Positions 32,251 to 43,200 of a stretch of DNA of 64,000 bases are shown here, in pieces (position 1 is the stretch's first letter; the number at the start of each line of letters is the position of its first letter). Location of the stretch: positions 1,851,501 to 1,915,500 of the forward strand of contig JADANN010000462.1 of the NCBI GenBank assembly GCA_018806985.1. Direction: 5' to 3'. A program made the position numbers and the translations under genes. The notes beneath the pieces were generated by a model that was not told the DNA's origin, did not search any database, and worked only from the letters and a program-made list of their open reading frames with translations. This stretch comes from Angiostrongylus vasorum. Taxonomy: Eukaryota; Nematoda; Chromadorea; Rhabditida; Metastrongylidae.

Positions 32251-32573
32251 ACCGAACTGGTTTTGCGTCTATCTCGAGAACCAGAACGACCGCATGTGAA
32301 TTGGACCACAGACACCGTGGATAATGAAAACATGGGAAAGAAGAAGAGCAAATGTTGTTGCATTTATAAAAAGAAGAAGACTTGGCAGGATGACTCAAGT
32401 AGCGATGACTCGGTAAGAATCAGTTTCACCAGCTCTCTGTTTGGCCTTCAACGTGCATTTATTTTGACTTCGCTTTTTTTCAGGAATGTGAAACAGGGAA
32501 CTGTCGTGGCCACGTGGAAAAGAAGAAACATGATCATGATCATCCAGCAGGTGATGGTGATGTGGTATCTTAA
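32251..32573 (+). CDS. PPP1R11: PP1 inhibitor-3 / PPP1R11-like, partial (3' exons)
   Basis: Two exons, 32251-32412 and 32484-32573. They join in phase through a GTAAGA donor and a TTTTTTTCAG acceptor and end with TAA. The protein reads LVLRLSREPERPHVNWTTDT, then VDNENMGKKKSKCCCIYKK, a Ser/Asp patch (DDSSSDDSECETGNCRGHVE) and a His-rich end. This matches vertebrate PPP1R11 (TIKLRKRK... VEWTSDTVDNEHMG...SKCCCIYEKP...ESDEE...CVRGHRKGR) in order. That protein is a small nuclear inhibitor of protein phosphatase 1 and has reported ubiquitin-ligase activity linked to its Cys-rich part. The VNW segment sits where PPP1R11 has its PP1-docking VEW. An upstream exon with the start codon is expected, because 32251 follows a GATTGCAG acceptor, but I could not find it. 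Confidence 0.85.
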
Positions 32574-33646
32574 CGTCCTTCCCTTGGCCTCAGTAATGGT
32601 TGTTGTCAAGAATTTTGCTATAATTCTACAGACCCTGTGGTCGTCCTACGTCCTCGATGTCCGTATATGCCTACTTGTTATTTGGCTAAGCAGAAGAATA
32701 ACGTCGAGGAACCACAGTTTTTTGTTCATTATCGAAAGTAGCGATGGATTTCTATCAGCCGTTGTAACTTGCATATTATTCCGTGTGATCTTTTCAATTT
32801 AAATAGAATTAACGATTTATCATGAGAGAGTTTTCCGGAGAACTTCAAATCCAAGTACAGCAGCCAATTTAATCCCGTGTTTTCGCATTACGCTGTTTTG
32901 CGCAGTGCTAAAATTAGGTTTTCGATGGTAATGTTCACTGGATTTTTACGCAGCACTTTCGTCTGATACCAGAACCTGGTTTGTCTCCGGTTGGACAAAT
33001 GATGGTGTGATAACAATTCATTCTATGACATATTTTTTCACTTTTTGAGAACCTCGCAGATTTGTTTTTAGTGAATTTGGAGAACAGATGGAACAGCTGA
33101 GGAGATGTTTTGAACTGGAAAACTCATTTGAACTGCTAGAGTTTTCTTTTTGTACCTTAACTTGTAGTTGACCATAATTCAGTGTAAACAGTAGCAATGG
33201 TTGTGCTTCGTTGTTACTTTAGTCCATAGCTTTCTTAACGTAGAGGTGCTTACATTGTTGTGCGCTGTTGCTTGGTTCACTCCTCTCTAAGTATCCGAAG
33301 CATAAGCTAGTTAAGCATTATGTCGTAAGAAAATCTGTGCTGTGCTCCTGTTTTTTCATTGCAACAAAGGTTCCTTCAGTTAACCTGTATAAATATGGTA
33401 GCTGTTTCTTGGCGAATTCTTATTTTTCTTTTTATCACTAGTTTTCTATTGAGATGAGCATGCTTGACTTTGTGAATTCTTGAGCTGAGTAGACCGCGAT
33501 TATTTCTGGTATTGCGCTTAGGTCTCAATACATTTTATTTTTTCGTGGTTTGAGTATTCGATCAATAGCTCATCCAACACCGATGTTACATCAGACCTGG
33601 CCTTGAGAACCCATTGTCTACACTTAATAAGTTAGACAGAAATATG
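32574..33646. other. 3' flank of the PPP1R11-like gene; nothing else seen
   Basis: T-rich sequence with short frames only. Confidence 0.4.
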
Positions 33647-33647
33647 T

Positions 33648-33822
33648 GTCTGGGAGGATAGCAGCATTGGCTCAATACATCGCTAGGCCACTGGGAGTCA
33701 TTGTTTAGGCCAGATATGATGCACAATATTACCTCTAACGATGCTTAATGAAGTCGAATGAATGGCGCATCACTCAGGGATTGGTAAACGCCGAGAGCTT
33801 TATTCTTTTATTCTTTTATGCA
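33648..33822 (+). mobile_element. SINE-A, 5'-truncated
   Basis: It starts inside the body (TCTGGGAGGATAGCAGCATT) and runs through TAGGCCACTGGGAGTCATTG to GAGAGCTTTATTCTTTTA. 5' truncation is what retroposition by a LINE enzyme would leave. Confidence 0.8.
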
Positions 33823-34059
33823 ACTCTTTATCTAAGGCCAACTTTTTTTCTTACCAAAGTATCCACTTCGTATAGTTAGAGTTTTGACATTTTAAAGAGT
33901 AATATTCCGATCACTAAGTACATTTGACGCTAACCAGCCTATTTTATGCAACATATTTCAAATAGGATTACCGTCGTATTGCGCTGCACCGTCCTATAGA
34001 TTGCCTTCATGTTCTCGGCCCACTGGTAACGCTCTGTTCGAGGAAATGGGAAGTCAGTG

Positions 34060-34325
34060 AATATAGTGTTAACTTTTTATTTACTGCCTACTGCAATTTT
34101 TCACGGCAGGTATTGTGTGAAATACAACCATAATGATGCAGAAATAGTTGCAAAGCTCCAGACCGCAGGTATTTGCGGTGGGAATCGAACACGCTGTTAC
34201 CATTTCCGGTGCCTAACGCGTTCGTCACCAGAGTGGCATGTTAGTCGTGTAGTAGCGTGTCCGCTCCCACCACATGCACCTGCGATCCGAAATTTTAGGA
34301 ATATCTCAGCATCATTGTGGTAAGT
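34060..34325 (-). mobile_element. SINE-B copy with short inverted remnant
   Basis: On the minus strand it ends with GGCAGTAAATAAAAAGTTAA and carries GTGTTCGATTCCCACCGC (B-box-like) and a GGTGACGAACGCGTTAGGC A-box region. At 34300-34325 a short plus-strand piece (AATATCTCAGCATCATTGTG) faces it. Confidence 0.6.
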
Positions 34326-35040
34326 GGACATGTTTCTCATGTAGATTTAAATAATTTGTGCTTTTGATGGATTGGAAATGGATTGGACGCTGTCATGTGC
34401 TGTCGACATGTCACAGTAATGATTTTATCTTTCCATCTCAGCATTGTGGTGTTCAGACTTCAGGTGAATGATCTGATTGGAAATTTCTTTTGTGCTTTTT
34501 TTATCAGTTGCCAATGAAATGGATTTTTTTCCGCACTAGATTTTGGCTCTTAGGGAGACTTCTGCATTCATCATTGATGTAAAGAAGTATTTCTCTATAC
34601 AGCAAGTCCGTCCATAAGCTTCAGTCACTAAGACTAAGCTACATTTCCAGTTATGGAGAGGTTGCTATCGGTATACACCAAAATTCTATAAATGTAGCCA
34701 TCTCTTGAGCAGGATTGAAGTGTATTACCCCCGTAATTGTGTCTTTTATCTTGAGTATAGCAACTCTACCAATGAATCGCATGAGAAATCTACTTCGTCG
34801 ATACAGGACCTGTTCATTCTGCTGCAATTCTAATTGGTAAGTTTGATTAGAGGCTTTCTGTTCTATCTTTTGTTATAGCATAGGATGGAACAGGATGGAT
34901 TGCAAGCGGTGGACTGGAAGTTCAATAATCGAAAGTTCTTCCTTCATTCGAAAGATTCTTGTGTACTACATATCGATTGATCTCGATTACAATCGACTAC
35001 AAATATTCCGTAAAAACCCTATCAGCTCTGTCCATCACTC
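34326..35040. other. No gene recognised
   Basis: AT-rich. Short frames only. Confidence 0.4.
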
Positions 35041-35044
35041 TAGT

Positions 35045-35360
35045 TGCCTAAAAATTCCCGCAAGTCATCGGAAAAGTAGAGTTGTCCATTATATGAGTCC
35101 AGTTCTTTTTTCAATTTCCCCGGATTAAAGGAACACCTAGATGGCAAACGAAAATCAAAACAAGGCACGCATAGGATACAAAAACATAGCGGAGACGATT
35201 TTGATATTAAAGTCGCTATCCTCGCACAGGATGCCAAAACACCAACGCGGAAACTTCTAGCGGCTTTTTTGGATAAATACGAGGAACCCTAGAATGGACA
35301 GCGGGGAGGAATGCCCGGAGATCACACGTGATCCGGCCCCGTACCTTCGCATCGACTTTT
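35045..35360 (+). pseudogene. Penelope-like GIY-YIG endonuclease fragment
   Basis: The frame gives KEHLDGKRKSKQGTHRIQKH, then DDFDIKVAILAQDAKTPTRK. A frame change leads to GEECPEITRDPAPYLRIDF and a stop. This is the C-terminal half of the Penelope endonuclease, aligning with the copy at 55.1-55.4 kb ([11 protein letters not shown]... [16 protein letters not shown]). No RT part is present. Confidence 0.7.
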
Positions 35361-35549
35361 GACGTGGGGTGGTGCATTTATCGACCATATGCGACTCTGA
35401 TCAGCTGTTCCTCCTCACTTGAAGGCACGTAATAAATGGTGGGTTTTTTCGAGAAGCTGTTGATCGTGTGGTTGCGACTTAGATTTTGATCTTTTTGTAT
35501 GTGTTATCGGGGCGTTTGACTTAGTAAATTGCCTATCAGTATACCCTTT

Positions 35550-35600
35550 CAGGCTCTGAAGAAGGCGAAATCCGCCGAAATGTCAGCTTTAACGGAATAA
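35550..35600 (+). other. Recurrent CTGANGA...GAAA hairpin motif (copy 4)
   Basis: AGGCTCTGAAGAAGGCGAAA, then TCCGCCGAAATGTCAGCTTT. A perfect GGCG/CGCC stem sits between CTGAAGA and GAAA. AGGCU upstream can pair with AGCUU after GUC. It lies about 190 bp downstream of the Penelope coding end. Confidence 0.5.
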
Positions 35601-35624
35601 AGAATAAAGCAACACCTCGTGTTT

Positions 35625-36095
35625 GCTCAACAAGATTATCGAGAACTACTTGATCAATGCTGAGGTTAATAGGAAGTCGGTCATGGGAATTTCCACGGAT
35701 TGTTCTCTCCTTTCCAATCACTGCGATGGTAATCGCGCAACAAGGGGTTGCAGGGGGCACGAAAAATAGCGAATGTACTCGACATGCCAAGAGAAATTCT
35801 TTCAGGTGCTGCCAGTGATGTGGTTGGGTGGTAGACAATAGTGGTATATAGTATGTAGTAACATAAATTTAACTAGAGAAATAGGGTAAGGTCTCTGCTA
35901 CAACTCTATCGTATTACCTATCCCCCGAATTCTAACTGGCTAAAACTACTAACTATTGCTTATAGTCGAGAAATAGGTACCGTTGATCAAAAGCTCGTAG
36001 CCAATTACGAACGAGTTGTCCAAGCATGTAATCAACATGGGATTTCCAATCACTGCGGTAGTAATCGCGCAACAAGGGCAACTGATCCGGCAACT
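35625..36095 (+). repeat. Related direct-repeat blocks 3' of the Penelope fragment
   Basis: TTTCCAATCACTGCGATGG followed by AATCGCGCAACAAGG near 35711 recurs near 36048 as TTTCCAATCACTGCGGTAG and AATCGCGCAACAAGG. The two lie in the same direction about 335 bp apart. Penelope elements often carry such flanking partial repeats, so these may be part of one. That is inference. Confidence 0.45.
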
Positions 36096-36164
36096 ACTCA
36101 AATTTGAGCTTCCTGTTTTATGTATTAGCCGTTTAGCGACCATGCACATTGATTTCAATATGTA

Positions 36165-38990
36165 CGTTGACGGCTACGGATCTCCGTCATATGAGGGATC
36201 TCGAGCCGGTTAGTCGCGACGCTACTTGGCGCGTCCCCACATGGCGGATAGGGGGGTTAATCGCGGACCAAAAGCGACCTTCCCTTCCCTGAAACGCAGG
36301 TGGATCCAGGGTTTTGACTCCCTGTTTCTGCTGCGCCGATTTGGCACATACTTTCTGTATTTGCTAGGCGTATTCATGCATGCGTGTGTGGGTACGTTCT
36401 CGCTTGTGCGAATTCTATTCTACGAGTCAATTCGTCCAAAAGCCTGCAATCAAGTGACAGGGAAGTACATGGGAGGTGGTTAGGAGTCGCCTCCAACAAA
36501 TAAGCTCCATATCTACTCTGGGAGAGCCCGGCAAGCTACCCGTGAAAATACCCACCTCCACGTTCAGAGCCCAGCAAGGTATAAGTGGGTATCAAAATGC
36601 TAAACACAGTAAAGAAAAAAACGGGCCTCATTCCCCTGACCCCGAAAAAGCCTCCAATTTCGCAGCGTTGCATAGGTCGAGTACGGAGAAGCTGTTAAAA
36701 TCTTAAGGCCAATGGAAGCTGCCTGGATTACAAAGAACTATGGTGACGAACTGTACCTCCAATGCACGTACACTTGCATCCGAGTCCTCGATAGAAGACT
36801 TGCTCATGCAAGCAAGAAGTATAACGTACGACGCCATCGGCCTGGCTGAGACGAGACGACGCCACCCATTCAACGCCGTCTATGACACCGAAGAAGAACT
36901 GTTCCTCGGAACATGCGACAGTAGAGGAGTCATCGGCGTCGGCGTTCTCGTCAACACGAGTTTGTCCATGAACAACGATTCATTCGAACAATTAACAACC
37001 CGAATCGGACGTTTACGAATTAAAGATGTGGATCAATGCCAGCTTTGACAATCTTCGTCGTTTGCGCTCCGGCATCAAACTATGACGAAGAAGAAGTCGA
37101 AGCATTCTAAGAGGGCTTGGAGAAGTTCTACAGAGAAGACCATACATTCTTCAAGGTCATCACTGGAGATTTCAACGCCAAGATTGGACCAAGAAGAACG
37201 TCTGAAGAACGTCACATTGGGACTCATGGATTAGAATGGAACGAACAGGGTGAACGGCCATCTGAGTTCATCACGGCGACCAAGACCATCCATGGTAACT
37301 CGCAATTCCAGAAGCCCCACCTTCAACGCTGGACGTTGGAGTCCTCCAATGGAGAGCACCATAACGAAATAGACCATATTGCTGTTGTCCCAAAAATTCT
37401 ACATGGGATCAGACCACCGTCTCCTTCGTGCAAGATTCTATTTCTCGCGGAAAGGAGAAAAAGCCGTTAGATTCAAAAACCGAAGTCCCAGGACCACCGC
37501 AAACTGGGACTTATTCAATTCATTAGTCGGCTATTGGGAAGATGGCGTTGTCGATAACATCGAAGAAGAATACGATCGGTTCATTCAACATCTTCACGTT
37601 AGCGCTATGAAAGCCGAGAGTTCGAAAGTCACCCTCAATCTGCCTGCTGTCTGTCGCCTACAAACTCTTCACTCGAGTCCTCTTAAACAGGATTGACAGA
37701 ACACTGGACGATGGGCAGCCATGTGAGCAGCAAGGGTTTCGAAAAGGATTTAGTACCATGGATCATATCCACACGATAACAAGACTCATTGAAATATCGC
37801 GAGAGTACAGTATCGATTTACAGAAGGCCTTTGACTCAATTGAGGTAGAAGCAGTCATGGAAGCCCTTGACAGTCAAGGAGTCCCTACTCAGTACATAAA
37901 GATTCTTCGTAAGCTGTACAAAAATTGCATAACCAAGATATCACCATTCTACAACGATATTAACATTGACGTCAGAAGAGGAGTTAGGTAAGGTGATACC
38001 ATCTCGCCAAAAAACATTTACCGCCACCCTCCAGAACGTCATGCGAACATTGGAATGGGATAATATGGGGGTTAAAATCGATGGTCAGCAGTCACATCAT
38101 CTTCGCTTTACTGATGACATCGTCCTTATAACACCAAACATTAGCCAAGCGGAACGTATGCTTGGCGACTTTGATAAAGCCTGTGGAAAGATTGGTCTTC
38201 GACTAGATCTCACAAAAACGATGTTCGTGAGGAACGGATTCGTTTCGTATGCTCCATTCACTTCCAACGGAACGAATATCTCCGAATGCTTCAGTTATAT
38301 CTATCTAGGTCGGGAAAGCAATATGATGAAGGACTTAGCACCAGAGTTGAACAGAAGGAAACGAGCGGCCTGGGGAGCTTTCAAGAGCATGGAAGATGTA
38401 GTGAAGAGGACAAAGAACACCCAAGTCCGTGCTCACCTTTTTTCAACGATACTTTCTGCCCCTAATGTATGCGTCAGAAACCTGGTCGCTGCGTAAGCAG
38501 GATGAAAGATCACTCAGCGTTAATGAACGCGCAGTCGAAAGGGTGATGCTAGGAGTATCCCGTTTCACACAAGTAAGGGAAGGGATCCGAGGCTCCGACC
38601 TGCGTCAACGATCAAAAATCAAAGATGCCGTTTTGTACGCCAAACAGTCGAAGATAAGGTGGGCTGAACGCGTAATGCGTATGAATGACAACCGATGAAC
38701 AAGAGCCGCTAGTGACTGGATTCGTCGGGATGTCAAACGTACTGCAGGAAGACCACCGACCCGATGATCAGAGTTCTTCACGAAAATCCTAGAAGAAAGA
38801 TACGATGCTCGACGAGTCCCCTAGAGCGAGTAGAACCCACTGGGCTACTCTTGCGCGCGACATGGAAAAATGGAAGATTTGCTGGCGCCCGCTCGAGTCA
38901 CTCGACGCGACGACCAACGGGCCTACAGGTGACACAGGTGAAAGGTGACGTTGGCGGTCTCGATGAACTGTACGTATTGATTTCAATGCG
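36165..38990 (+). mobile_element. RTE retrotransposon, internally deleted copy
   Basis: It runs from a 5' leader from 36165 (GGATCTCCGTCATATGAGGG, same as the minus copy at 5400), through an endonuclease with [18 protein letters not shown] (36770), [25 protein letters not shown] and NEIDHI (near 37370), to an RT with SIDLQKAFDSIEVEAVMEAL (37808), LRFTDDIVLITPN (38104) and a C-terminal KQDERSLSVNERAVERVMLG (38500). About 0.6-0.7 kb between AESSKVT and LPAVCRL (at ~37640), present in the other two copies, is missing, so RT motifs 0-2 are lost. The tail is AGGTGA-like repeats near 38930-38960. FTDD replaces the usual FADD. Confidence 0.85.
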
Positions 38991-39204
38991 CACGGTTTTT
39001 TACCGATGTACTTTGCTGCGCAGGGCTTTTTCCACATTTTTTGTGGTAGCTTGTCGAACACAGATGCCGTGTTTGATGTTGGTCGAAGAAAGCTCTATTC
39101 AGTATTTAGAAACGCACACAAAGCCGTTTTTCAAAGGAGTTCAATGCCCAGAAATTCGAGTCGCAATCGACTATTATTTCAATTCTAAGCGCTATGTTGA
39201 ATCA

Positions 39205-39590
39205 TGCTTGCCTGGATACGTGGATGACCTGTCTTCACTGAATGTGCTGGCCCCAGCACAATTTCCACTTTTTAGGGGTTTTGCTAGTTTAGGTATTGTG
39301 GTTCCCCGGAGTTCCGACGTCAATCTAGCCAAAGTCTGCCCCAGGTCGTCATAACAGGCAGTCGCTGCCCTTGTGGACCAGAGAGGGTTTGTCACCATGC
39401 GACTAGTTTGGTACCAGGACGGTGACGGATCCCGGTATCGGTTTACTCTTAGCTGGGCTTCCCGATGGAAACGCCGCACTCTTTCTCATCTTGGGAGACC
39501 TTGCGGCGAGGATGAATCCCCCCGCTGTACATCGCACTCCGATATCTAGGAACACCTAGCTACGGTGAGGCTGTAAACCGTTAGAAGGAT
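39205..39590 (-). mobile_element. Family C retroposon
   Basis: Minus-strand copy. Its 3' tail (TCAGTGAAGACAGGTCATCC) is at 39230, and the body continues through the complement of GACTAGTTTGGTACCAGGAC to the 5' block with GGTGAGGCTGTAAACCG near 39570. It is the best-preserved two-part copy. Confidence 0.7.
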
Positions 39591-40221
39591 GACGAATCGC
39601 AGTTATAATATAGAATGTGCGGGTACAAAAAGTACTGAAGTAGCTACAGTATAACTTGCAGGATAATTACAGGTGCTAACAGAAGACTTTCAACTTCGAA
39701 TGCTTTCCGCATATTTTTTTTGATAACCAAAACACTTAATAATGTGAGAACGCCAACATGCACTCGCGGGCGTTATGGGAGAAAGTCGTGCTTCTGCAAT
39801 AGGTTTGTTGTTAGAAGTGCGAGTAGTGACTGAAAAATGGACGTTTTATGTACTGATCGTTGCATAGTACGAAAAATTATGTGTTGTTGATCGATGTCTC
39901 TAAGTTCTTCCGATTTTTGTTGCATTCAATAAAGCGCACTTTAAGCTAAGATATGCTTGCTTAGAACTGAGACGCGCAAATATTTTCGGACATGTGTGAG
40001 TGGGAATCAATTCACATTGTTCAATCCTCACAAGCCTAGGAAGTTAAATCAACTCACGTTGTTGGGAATGTGTTAATTATCCCATGTGAATCCTTTGCAG
40101 GTAGTCTCATTTTATAGAAAGTGTATAGCTAAGACTACACATGATCAGAAGTAAAATACACGAGAGTAGAATTTCCATTGAAGAACAATTGACTAGTTCC
40201 ACAATCGACGACACCTCATAG
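39591..40221. other. No gene recognised; 3' flank of the CNG channel gene
   Basis: The channel gene's 3' untranslated region should be at the right edge. Otherwise there are only short frames. Confidence 0.4.
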
Positions 40222-43200
40222 TCAACCACTTGATTTACGTTCGTCGTCGTTTTCATCGTCAATCTCTGTATGCTGCATGGATGTCTCTGCGTTGATCTCG
40301 ATGTCTTCATCTGCATCCTCCTCTTCTGAGCCACCTTCGAATGCAGAATCATCCGTAAGCTCCTCGTTGTTGATGGTAGACCATGGATATGAGGGTAGAT
40401 GTCGTTTCCTCTCTTCAAAGGGAAAGATCAGTTTGATTAATAAATTGCGCGACTTTTAAGTGGTAGTGAGAAGACGACTAGGTTGTGTAGTTTTGCGAAA
40501 AAGACTGATGATGGTTAAGAAAAACTGTTCAAAGGTGACCATTTAACTAGGTAAGAATTTTTCATTTCAGCAGAGACTTAATGATACTACACTTTTTAAT
40601 CTAGATACTCTTTCATTTCGTTTAAGAAGTACTTCAAAGATTAATGAGCAGTTAATTACTTCTGCAGTCTACATCCAAAGAAAATTAAGTAAGGCATGCA
40701 TTTTTACAGATAGCAATCATTGGCGGTCGACCTGCGAAATAATGGTCTTTTCTGTGAAATTTAGTAGCTACCAAAACCAAAAGGCCTTAAAACTATTTTT
40801 TTGACATTCAGTAAGAGAGAAGAATGAACGTTGACGACGGTAGAATCAACGCGCATGCGGTGCACTGGCTTGAGGCACCCTTCAACAGGTCACCGCGAGT
40901 CATTGTATGTGTCAGATATAGATTCGGTCACCTCCAACGATGCTTAGTGAAGTGGAATGCATGTCGCATCTCTTAGAGATTTATTAAATCCTAAAGCTGT
41001 TTTTTTAGCTTTTTATCAGTAAAGAGTAAATTCAAAGATTGGTTCCCAATCATGAATACCTACCGCTTTTGACAAGCTTCTCCTTTAGTTGTGCTGTCGA
41101 TGTTTTTTCCGGGCTCAGTACCTCAGCGACTACGCGCAGCATTCTGGGAGTTCCAAGACCCGAAATCCGACAAGTTTCTTGAAGATCACGGCTTCCCTTA
41201 GCCACCGTTTTGGTTTTCTTGTCATTTTTTTTAGCATTTGTCTGCAAAAAAGGACATCCAGGGAGGAACTGTTTACCATATCACTTCCCAATTTTGGCAG
41301 GGTGTAAATCTAACCAAATTATCCATGGACTTCTGTGTCAATTGTATGGAATGAGATCTGTGGAATGGACCATAAAGTACGACAAATGGTTCTTTTCCGA
41401 TTTATTGCCATTATATTACCTACGCTATATGATAGAATGCGACTTCAGCATCTTGAGCAACTTGGGAGATCTGTTGTGTGGGTATTGTTTTTGGAAAGTA
41501 GGTTCTCACTCACGCGGCCTTCCTTTTGAGGAGGACTTGAGCTTGAGGATAGTACTTGATGACATCGTTGAGGTCCTCCTTTGCCAGTACGAATAGTGTT
41601 GCATATCCCTTCGCTCGTATTGAGGCGGTTCGACGGTTGTTGCCTCCAATAGCGAGTAGACTAAAAGTGATAATGTAGCGGTGATACGGTCACGGATTGT
41701 AAAATTTTGATTTATAATGCATTCAAAGAATGGAAACCAACAGATCGATAATTGGATACAGTGGCTTCGTTCGTTTATCAGGTCAAATAATCCATTTAAA
41801 GCCAACAACACGCGAGTTGATGTGTTTGTGAATGTATTCAGTCAGAGTAGATACATGTCAACCTAAGAGTTACCTGATCTCGCCAAACACCGATCCTTGC
41901 ATAAGTTCGGCGAAAACTTTCTCGTTATTATCGCCTCCAACTACTTGCAGCACTCCCTGGTTTACGATGTACATTTCCTTACCGACGTCACCCTAAAGCT
42001 TCTTCATTTAGCAACAAACACTCTTTCTGATTCTTCTGCTACATATCGTATCCTCGGTTAAAAAGACTGTGATGTGGGATCAAAGCCGAGATCATTACTG
42101 TGTTGCTGAGTTTTTAATGTATCCTTTTTTCCTCCCTCCTCCAAATTTGTCACTCTTTTCTTCTCGATTTTCTGCAACACCGAAGTTAACTACTACGAAA
42201 CAAACATCGTTTCACATTCTCCAATTTCTAATCCTAGATAGTTAAATCATGTATCTCGTTCATAGAGGGTGCCCAGCTGATTAATCTTGAGGCCTCTGGG
42301 TAGCACGTTTTCAGGTGACGAATTGGCGCTAAATGTAGATGTTGACAGGAGGTTGAATTCAAGTATGGATTGCTTGTTTCTGTTGTTGATATTATCATAT
42401 GTGTGTATGTGGACACTCAAACATATGAGTGTGAATGTGCTCGCATATATCATCGTCGAGAACGTCATGTGAAAACTGGATTGCGATACTTCAGAAAGAA
42501 AAAATGGATGTCTGCAATGTCTGGTAATTACGCAATTTTCGCCTTGCTGATGACACCATTTCTTCAAATATTAGTCACTAATTTGGTGAAACTAATGCTG
42601 CCCGATTTCGAAAACGCTTATGCGCAATCTTAGTCTTCAATGTTTAACTTTTTATTTACTACCTTTTCTTTTTTTAATAGCAGTGTTTTGCGAAATACGA
42701 CCACAAGGATGCCAAGCTATGAGCGACACTCAGAACCTTTGAACCCGCGATTACCCTTTCGGAGGCTCACGTGTTATCCTTATTCTTCGTTTAAATGTGA
42801 AGAAGACGACGTTCATGAGAAACCGAATCGTTTCTACTGCCCTGATAACGCTCACTGATAAACAATTAAATGATAAAACTCTTGGCATTGATCAGTCCCT
42901 AACGGATACGCCATGCATTCAACTTCATTTAGCATCGATAGAGATGACTGAATGCATATCTGGTCTATACAGTGACCCACGGTGGCCTACTGATCCATCG
43001 AGTTAGTGCTGCTGTCCTCCTAGACAGATCTGATACTAATTTTTGCGACCCCCAGAGAGATGGAAGGCTTGGTGAGTCTGGGGTGCAGGATCGAACTCGT
43101 GTGTATTGCAGAAGACCTCTAACCATTGCGCTACATGCGTCTCAGAGCTCATTGGATATCTGTCAATATGCAGGTTATATTTATATGGGTTAGGAAGTCA

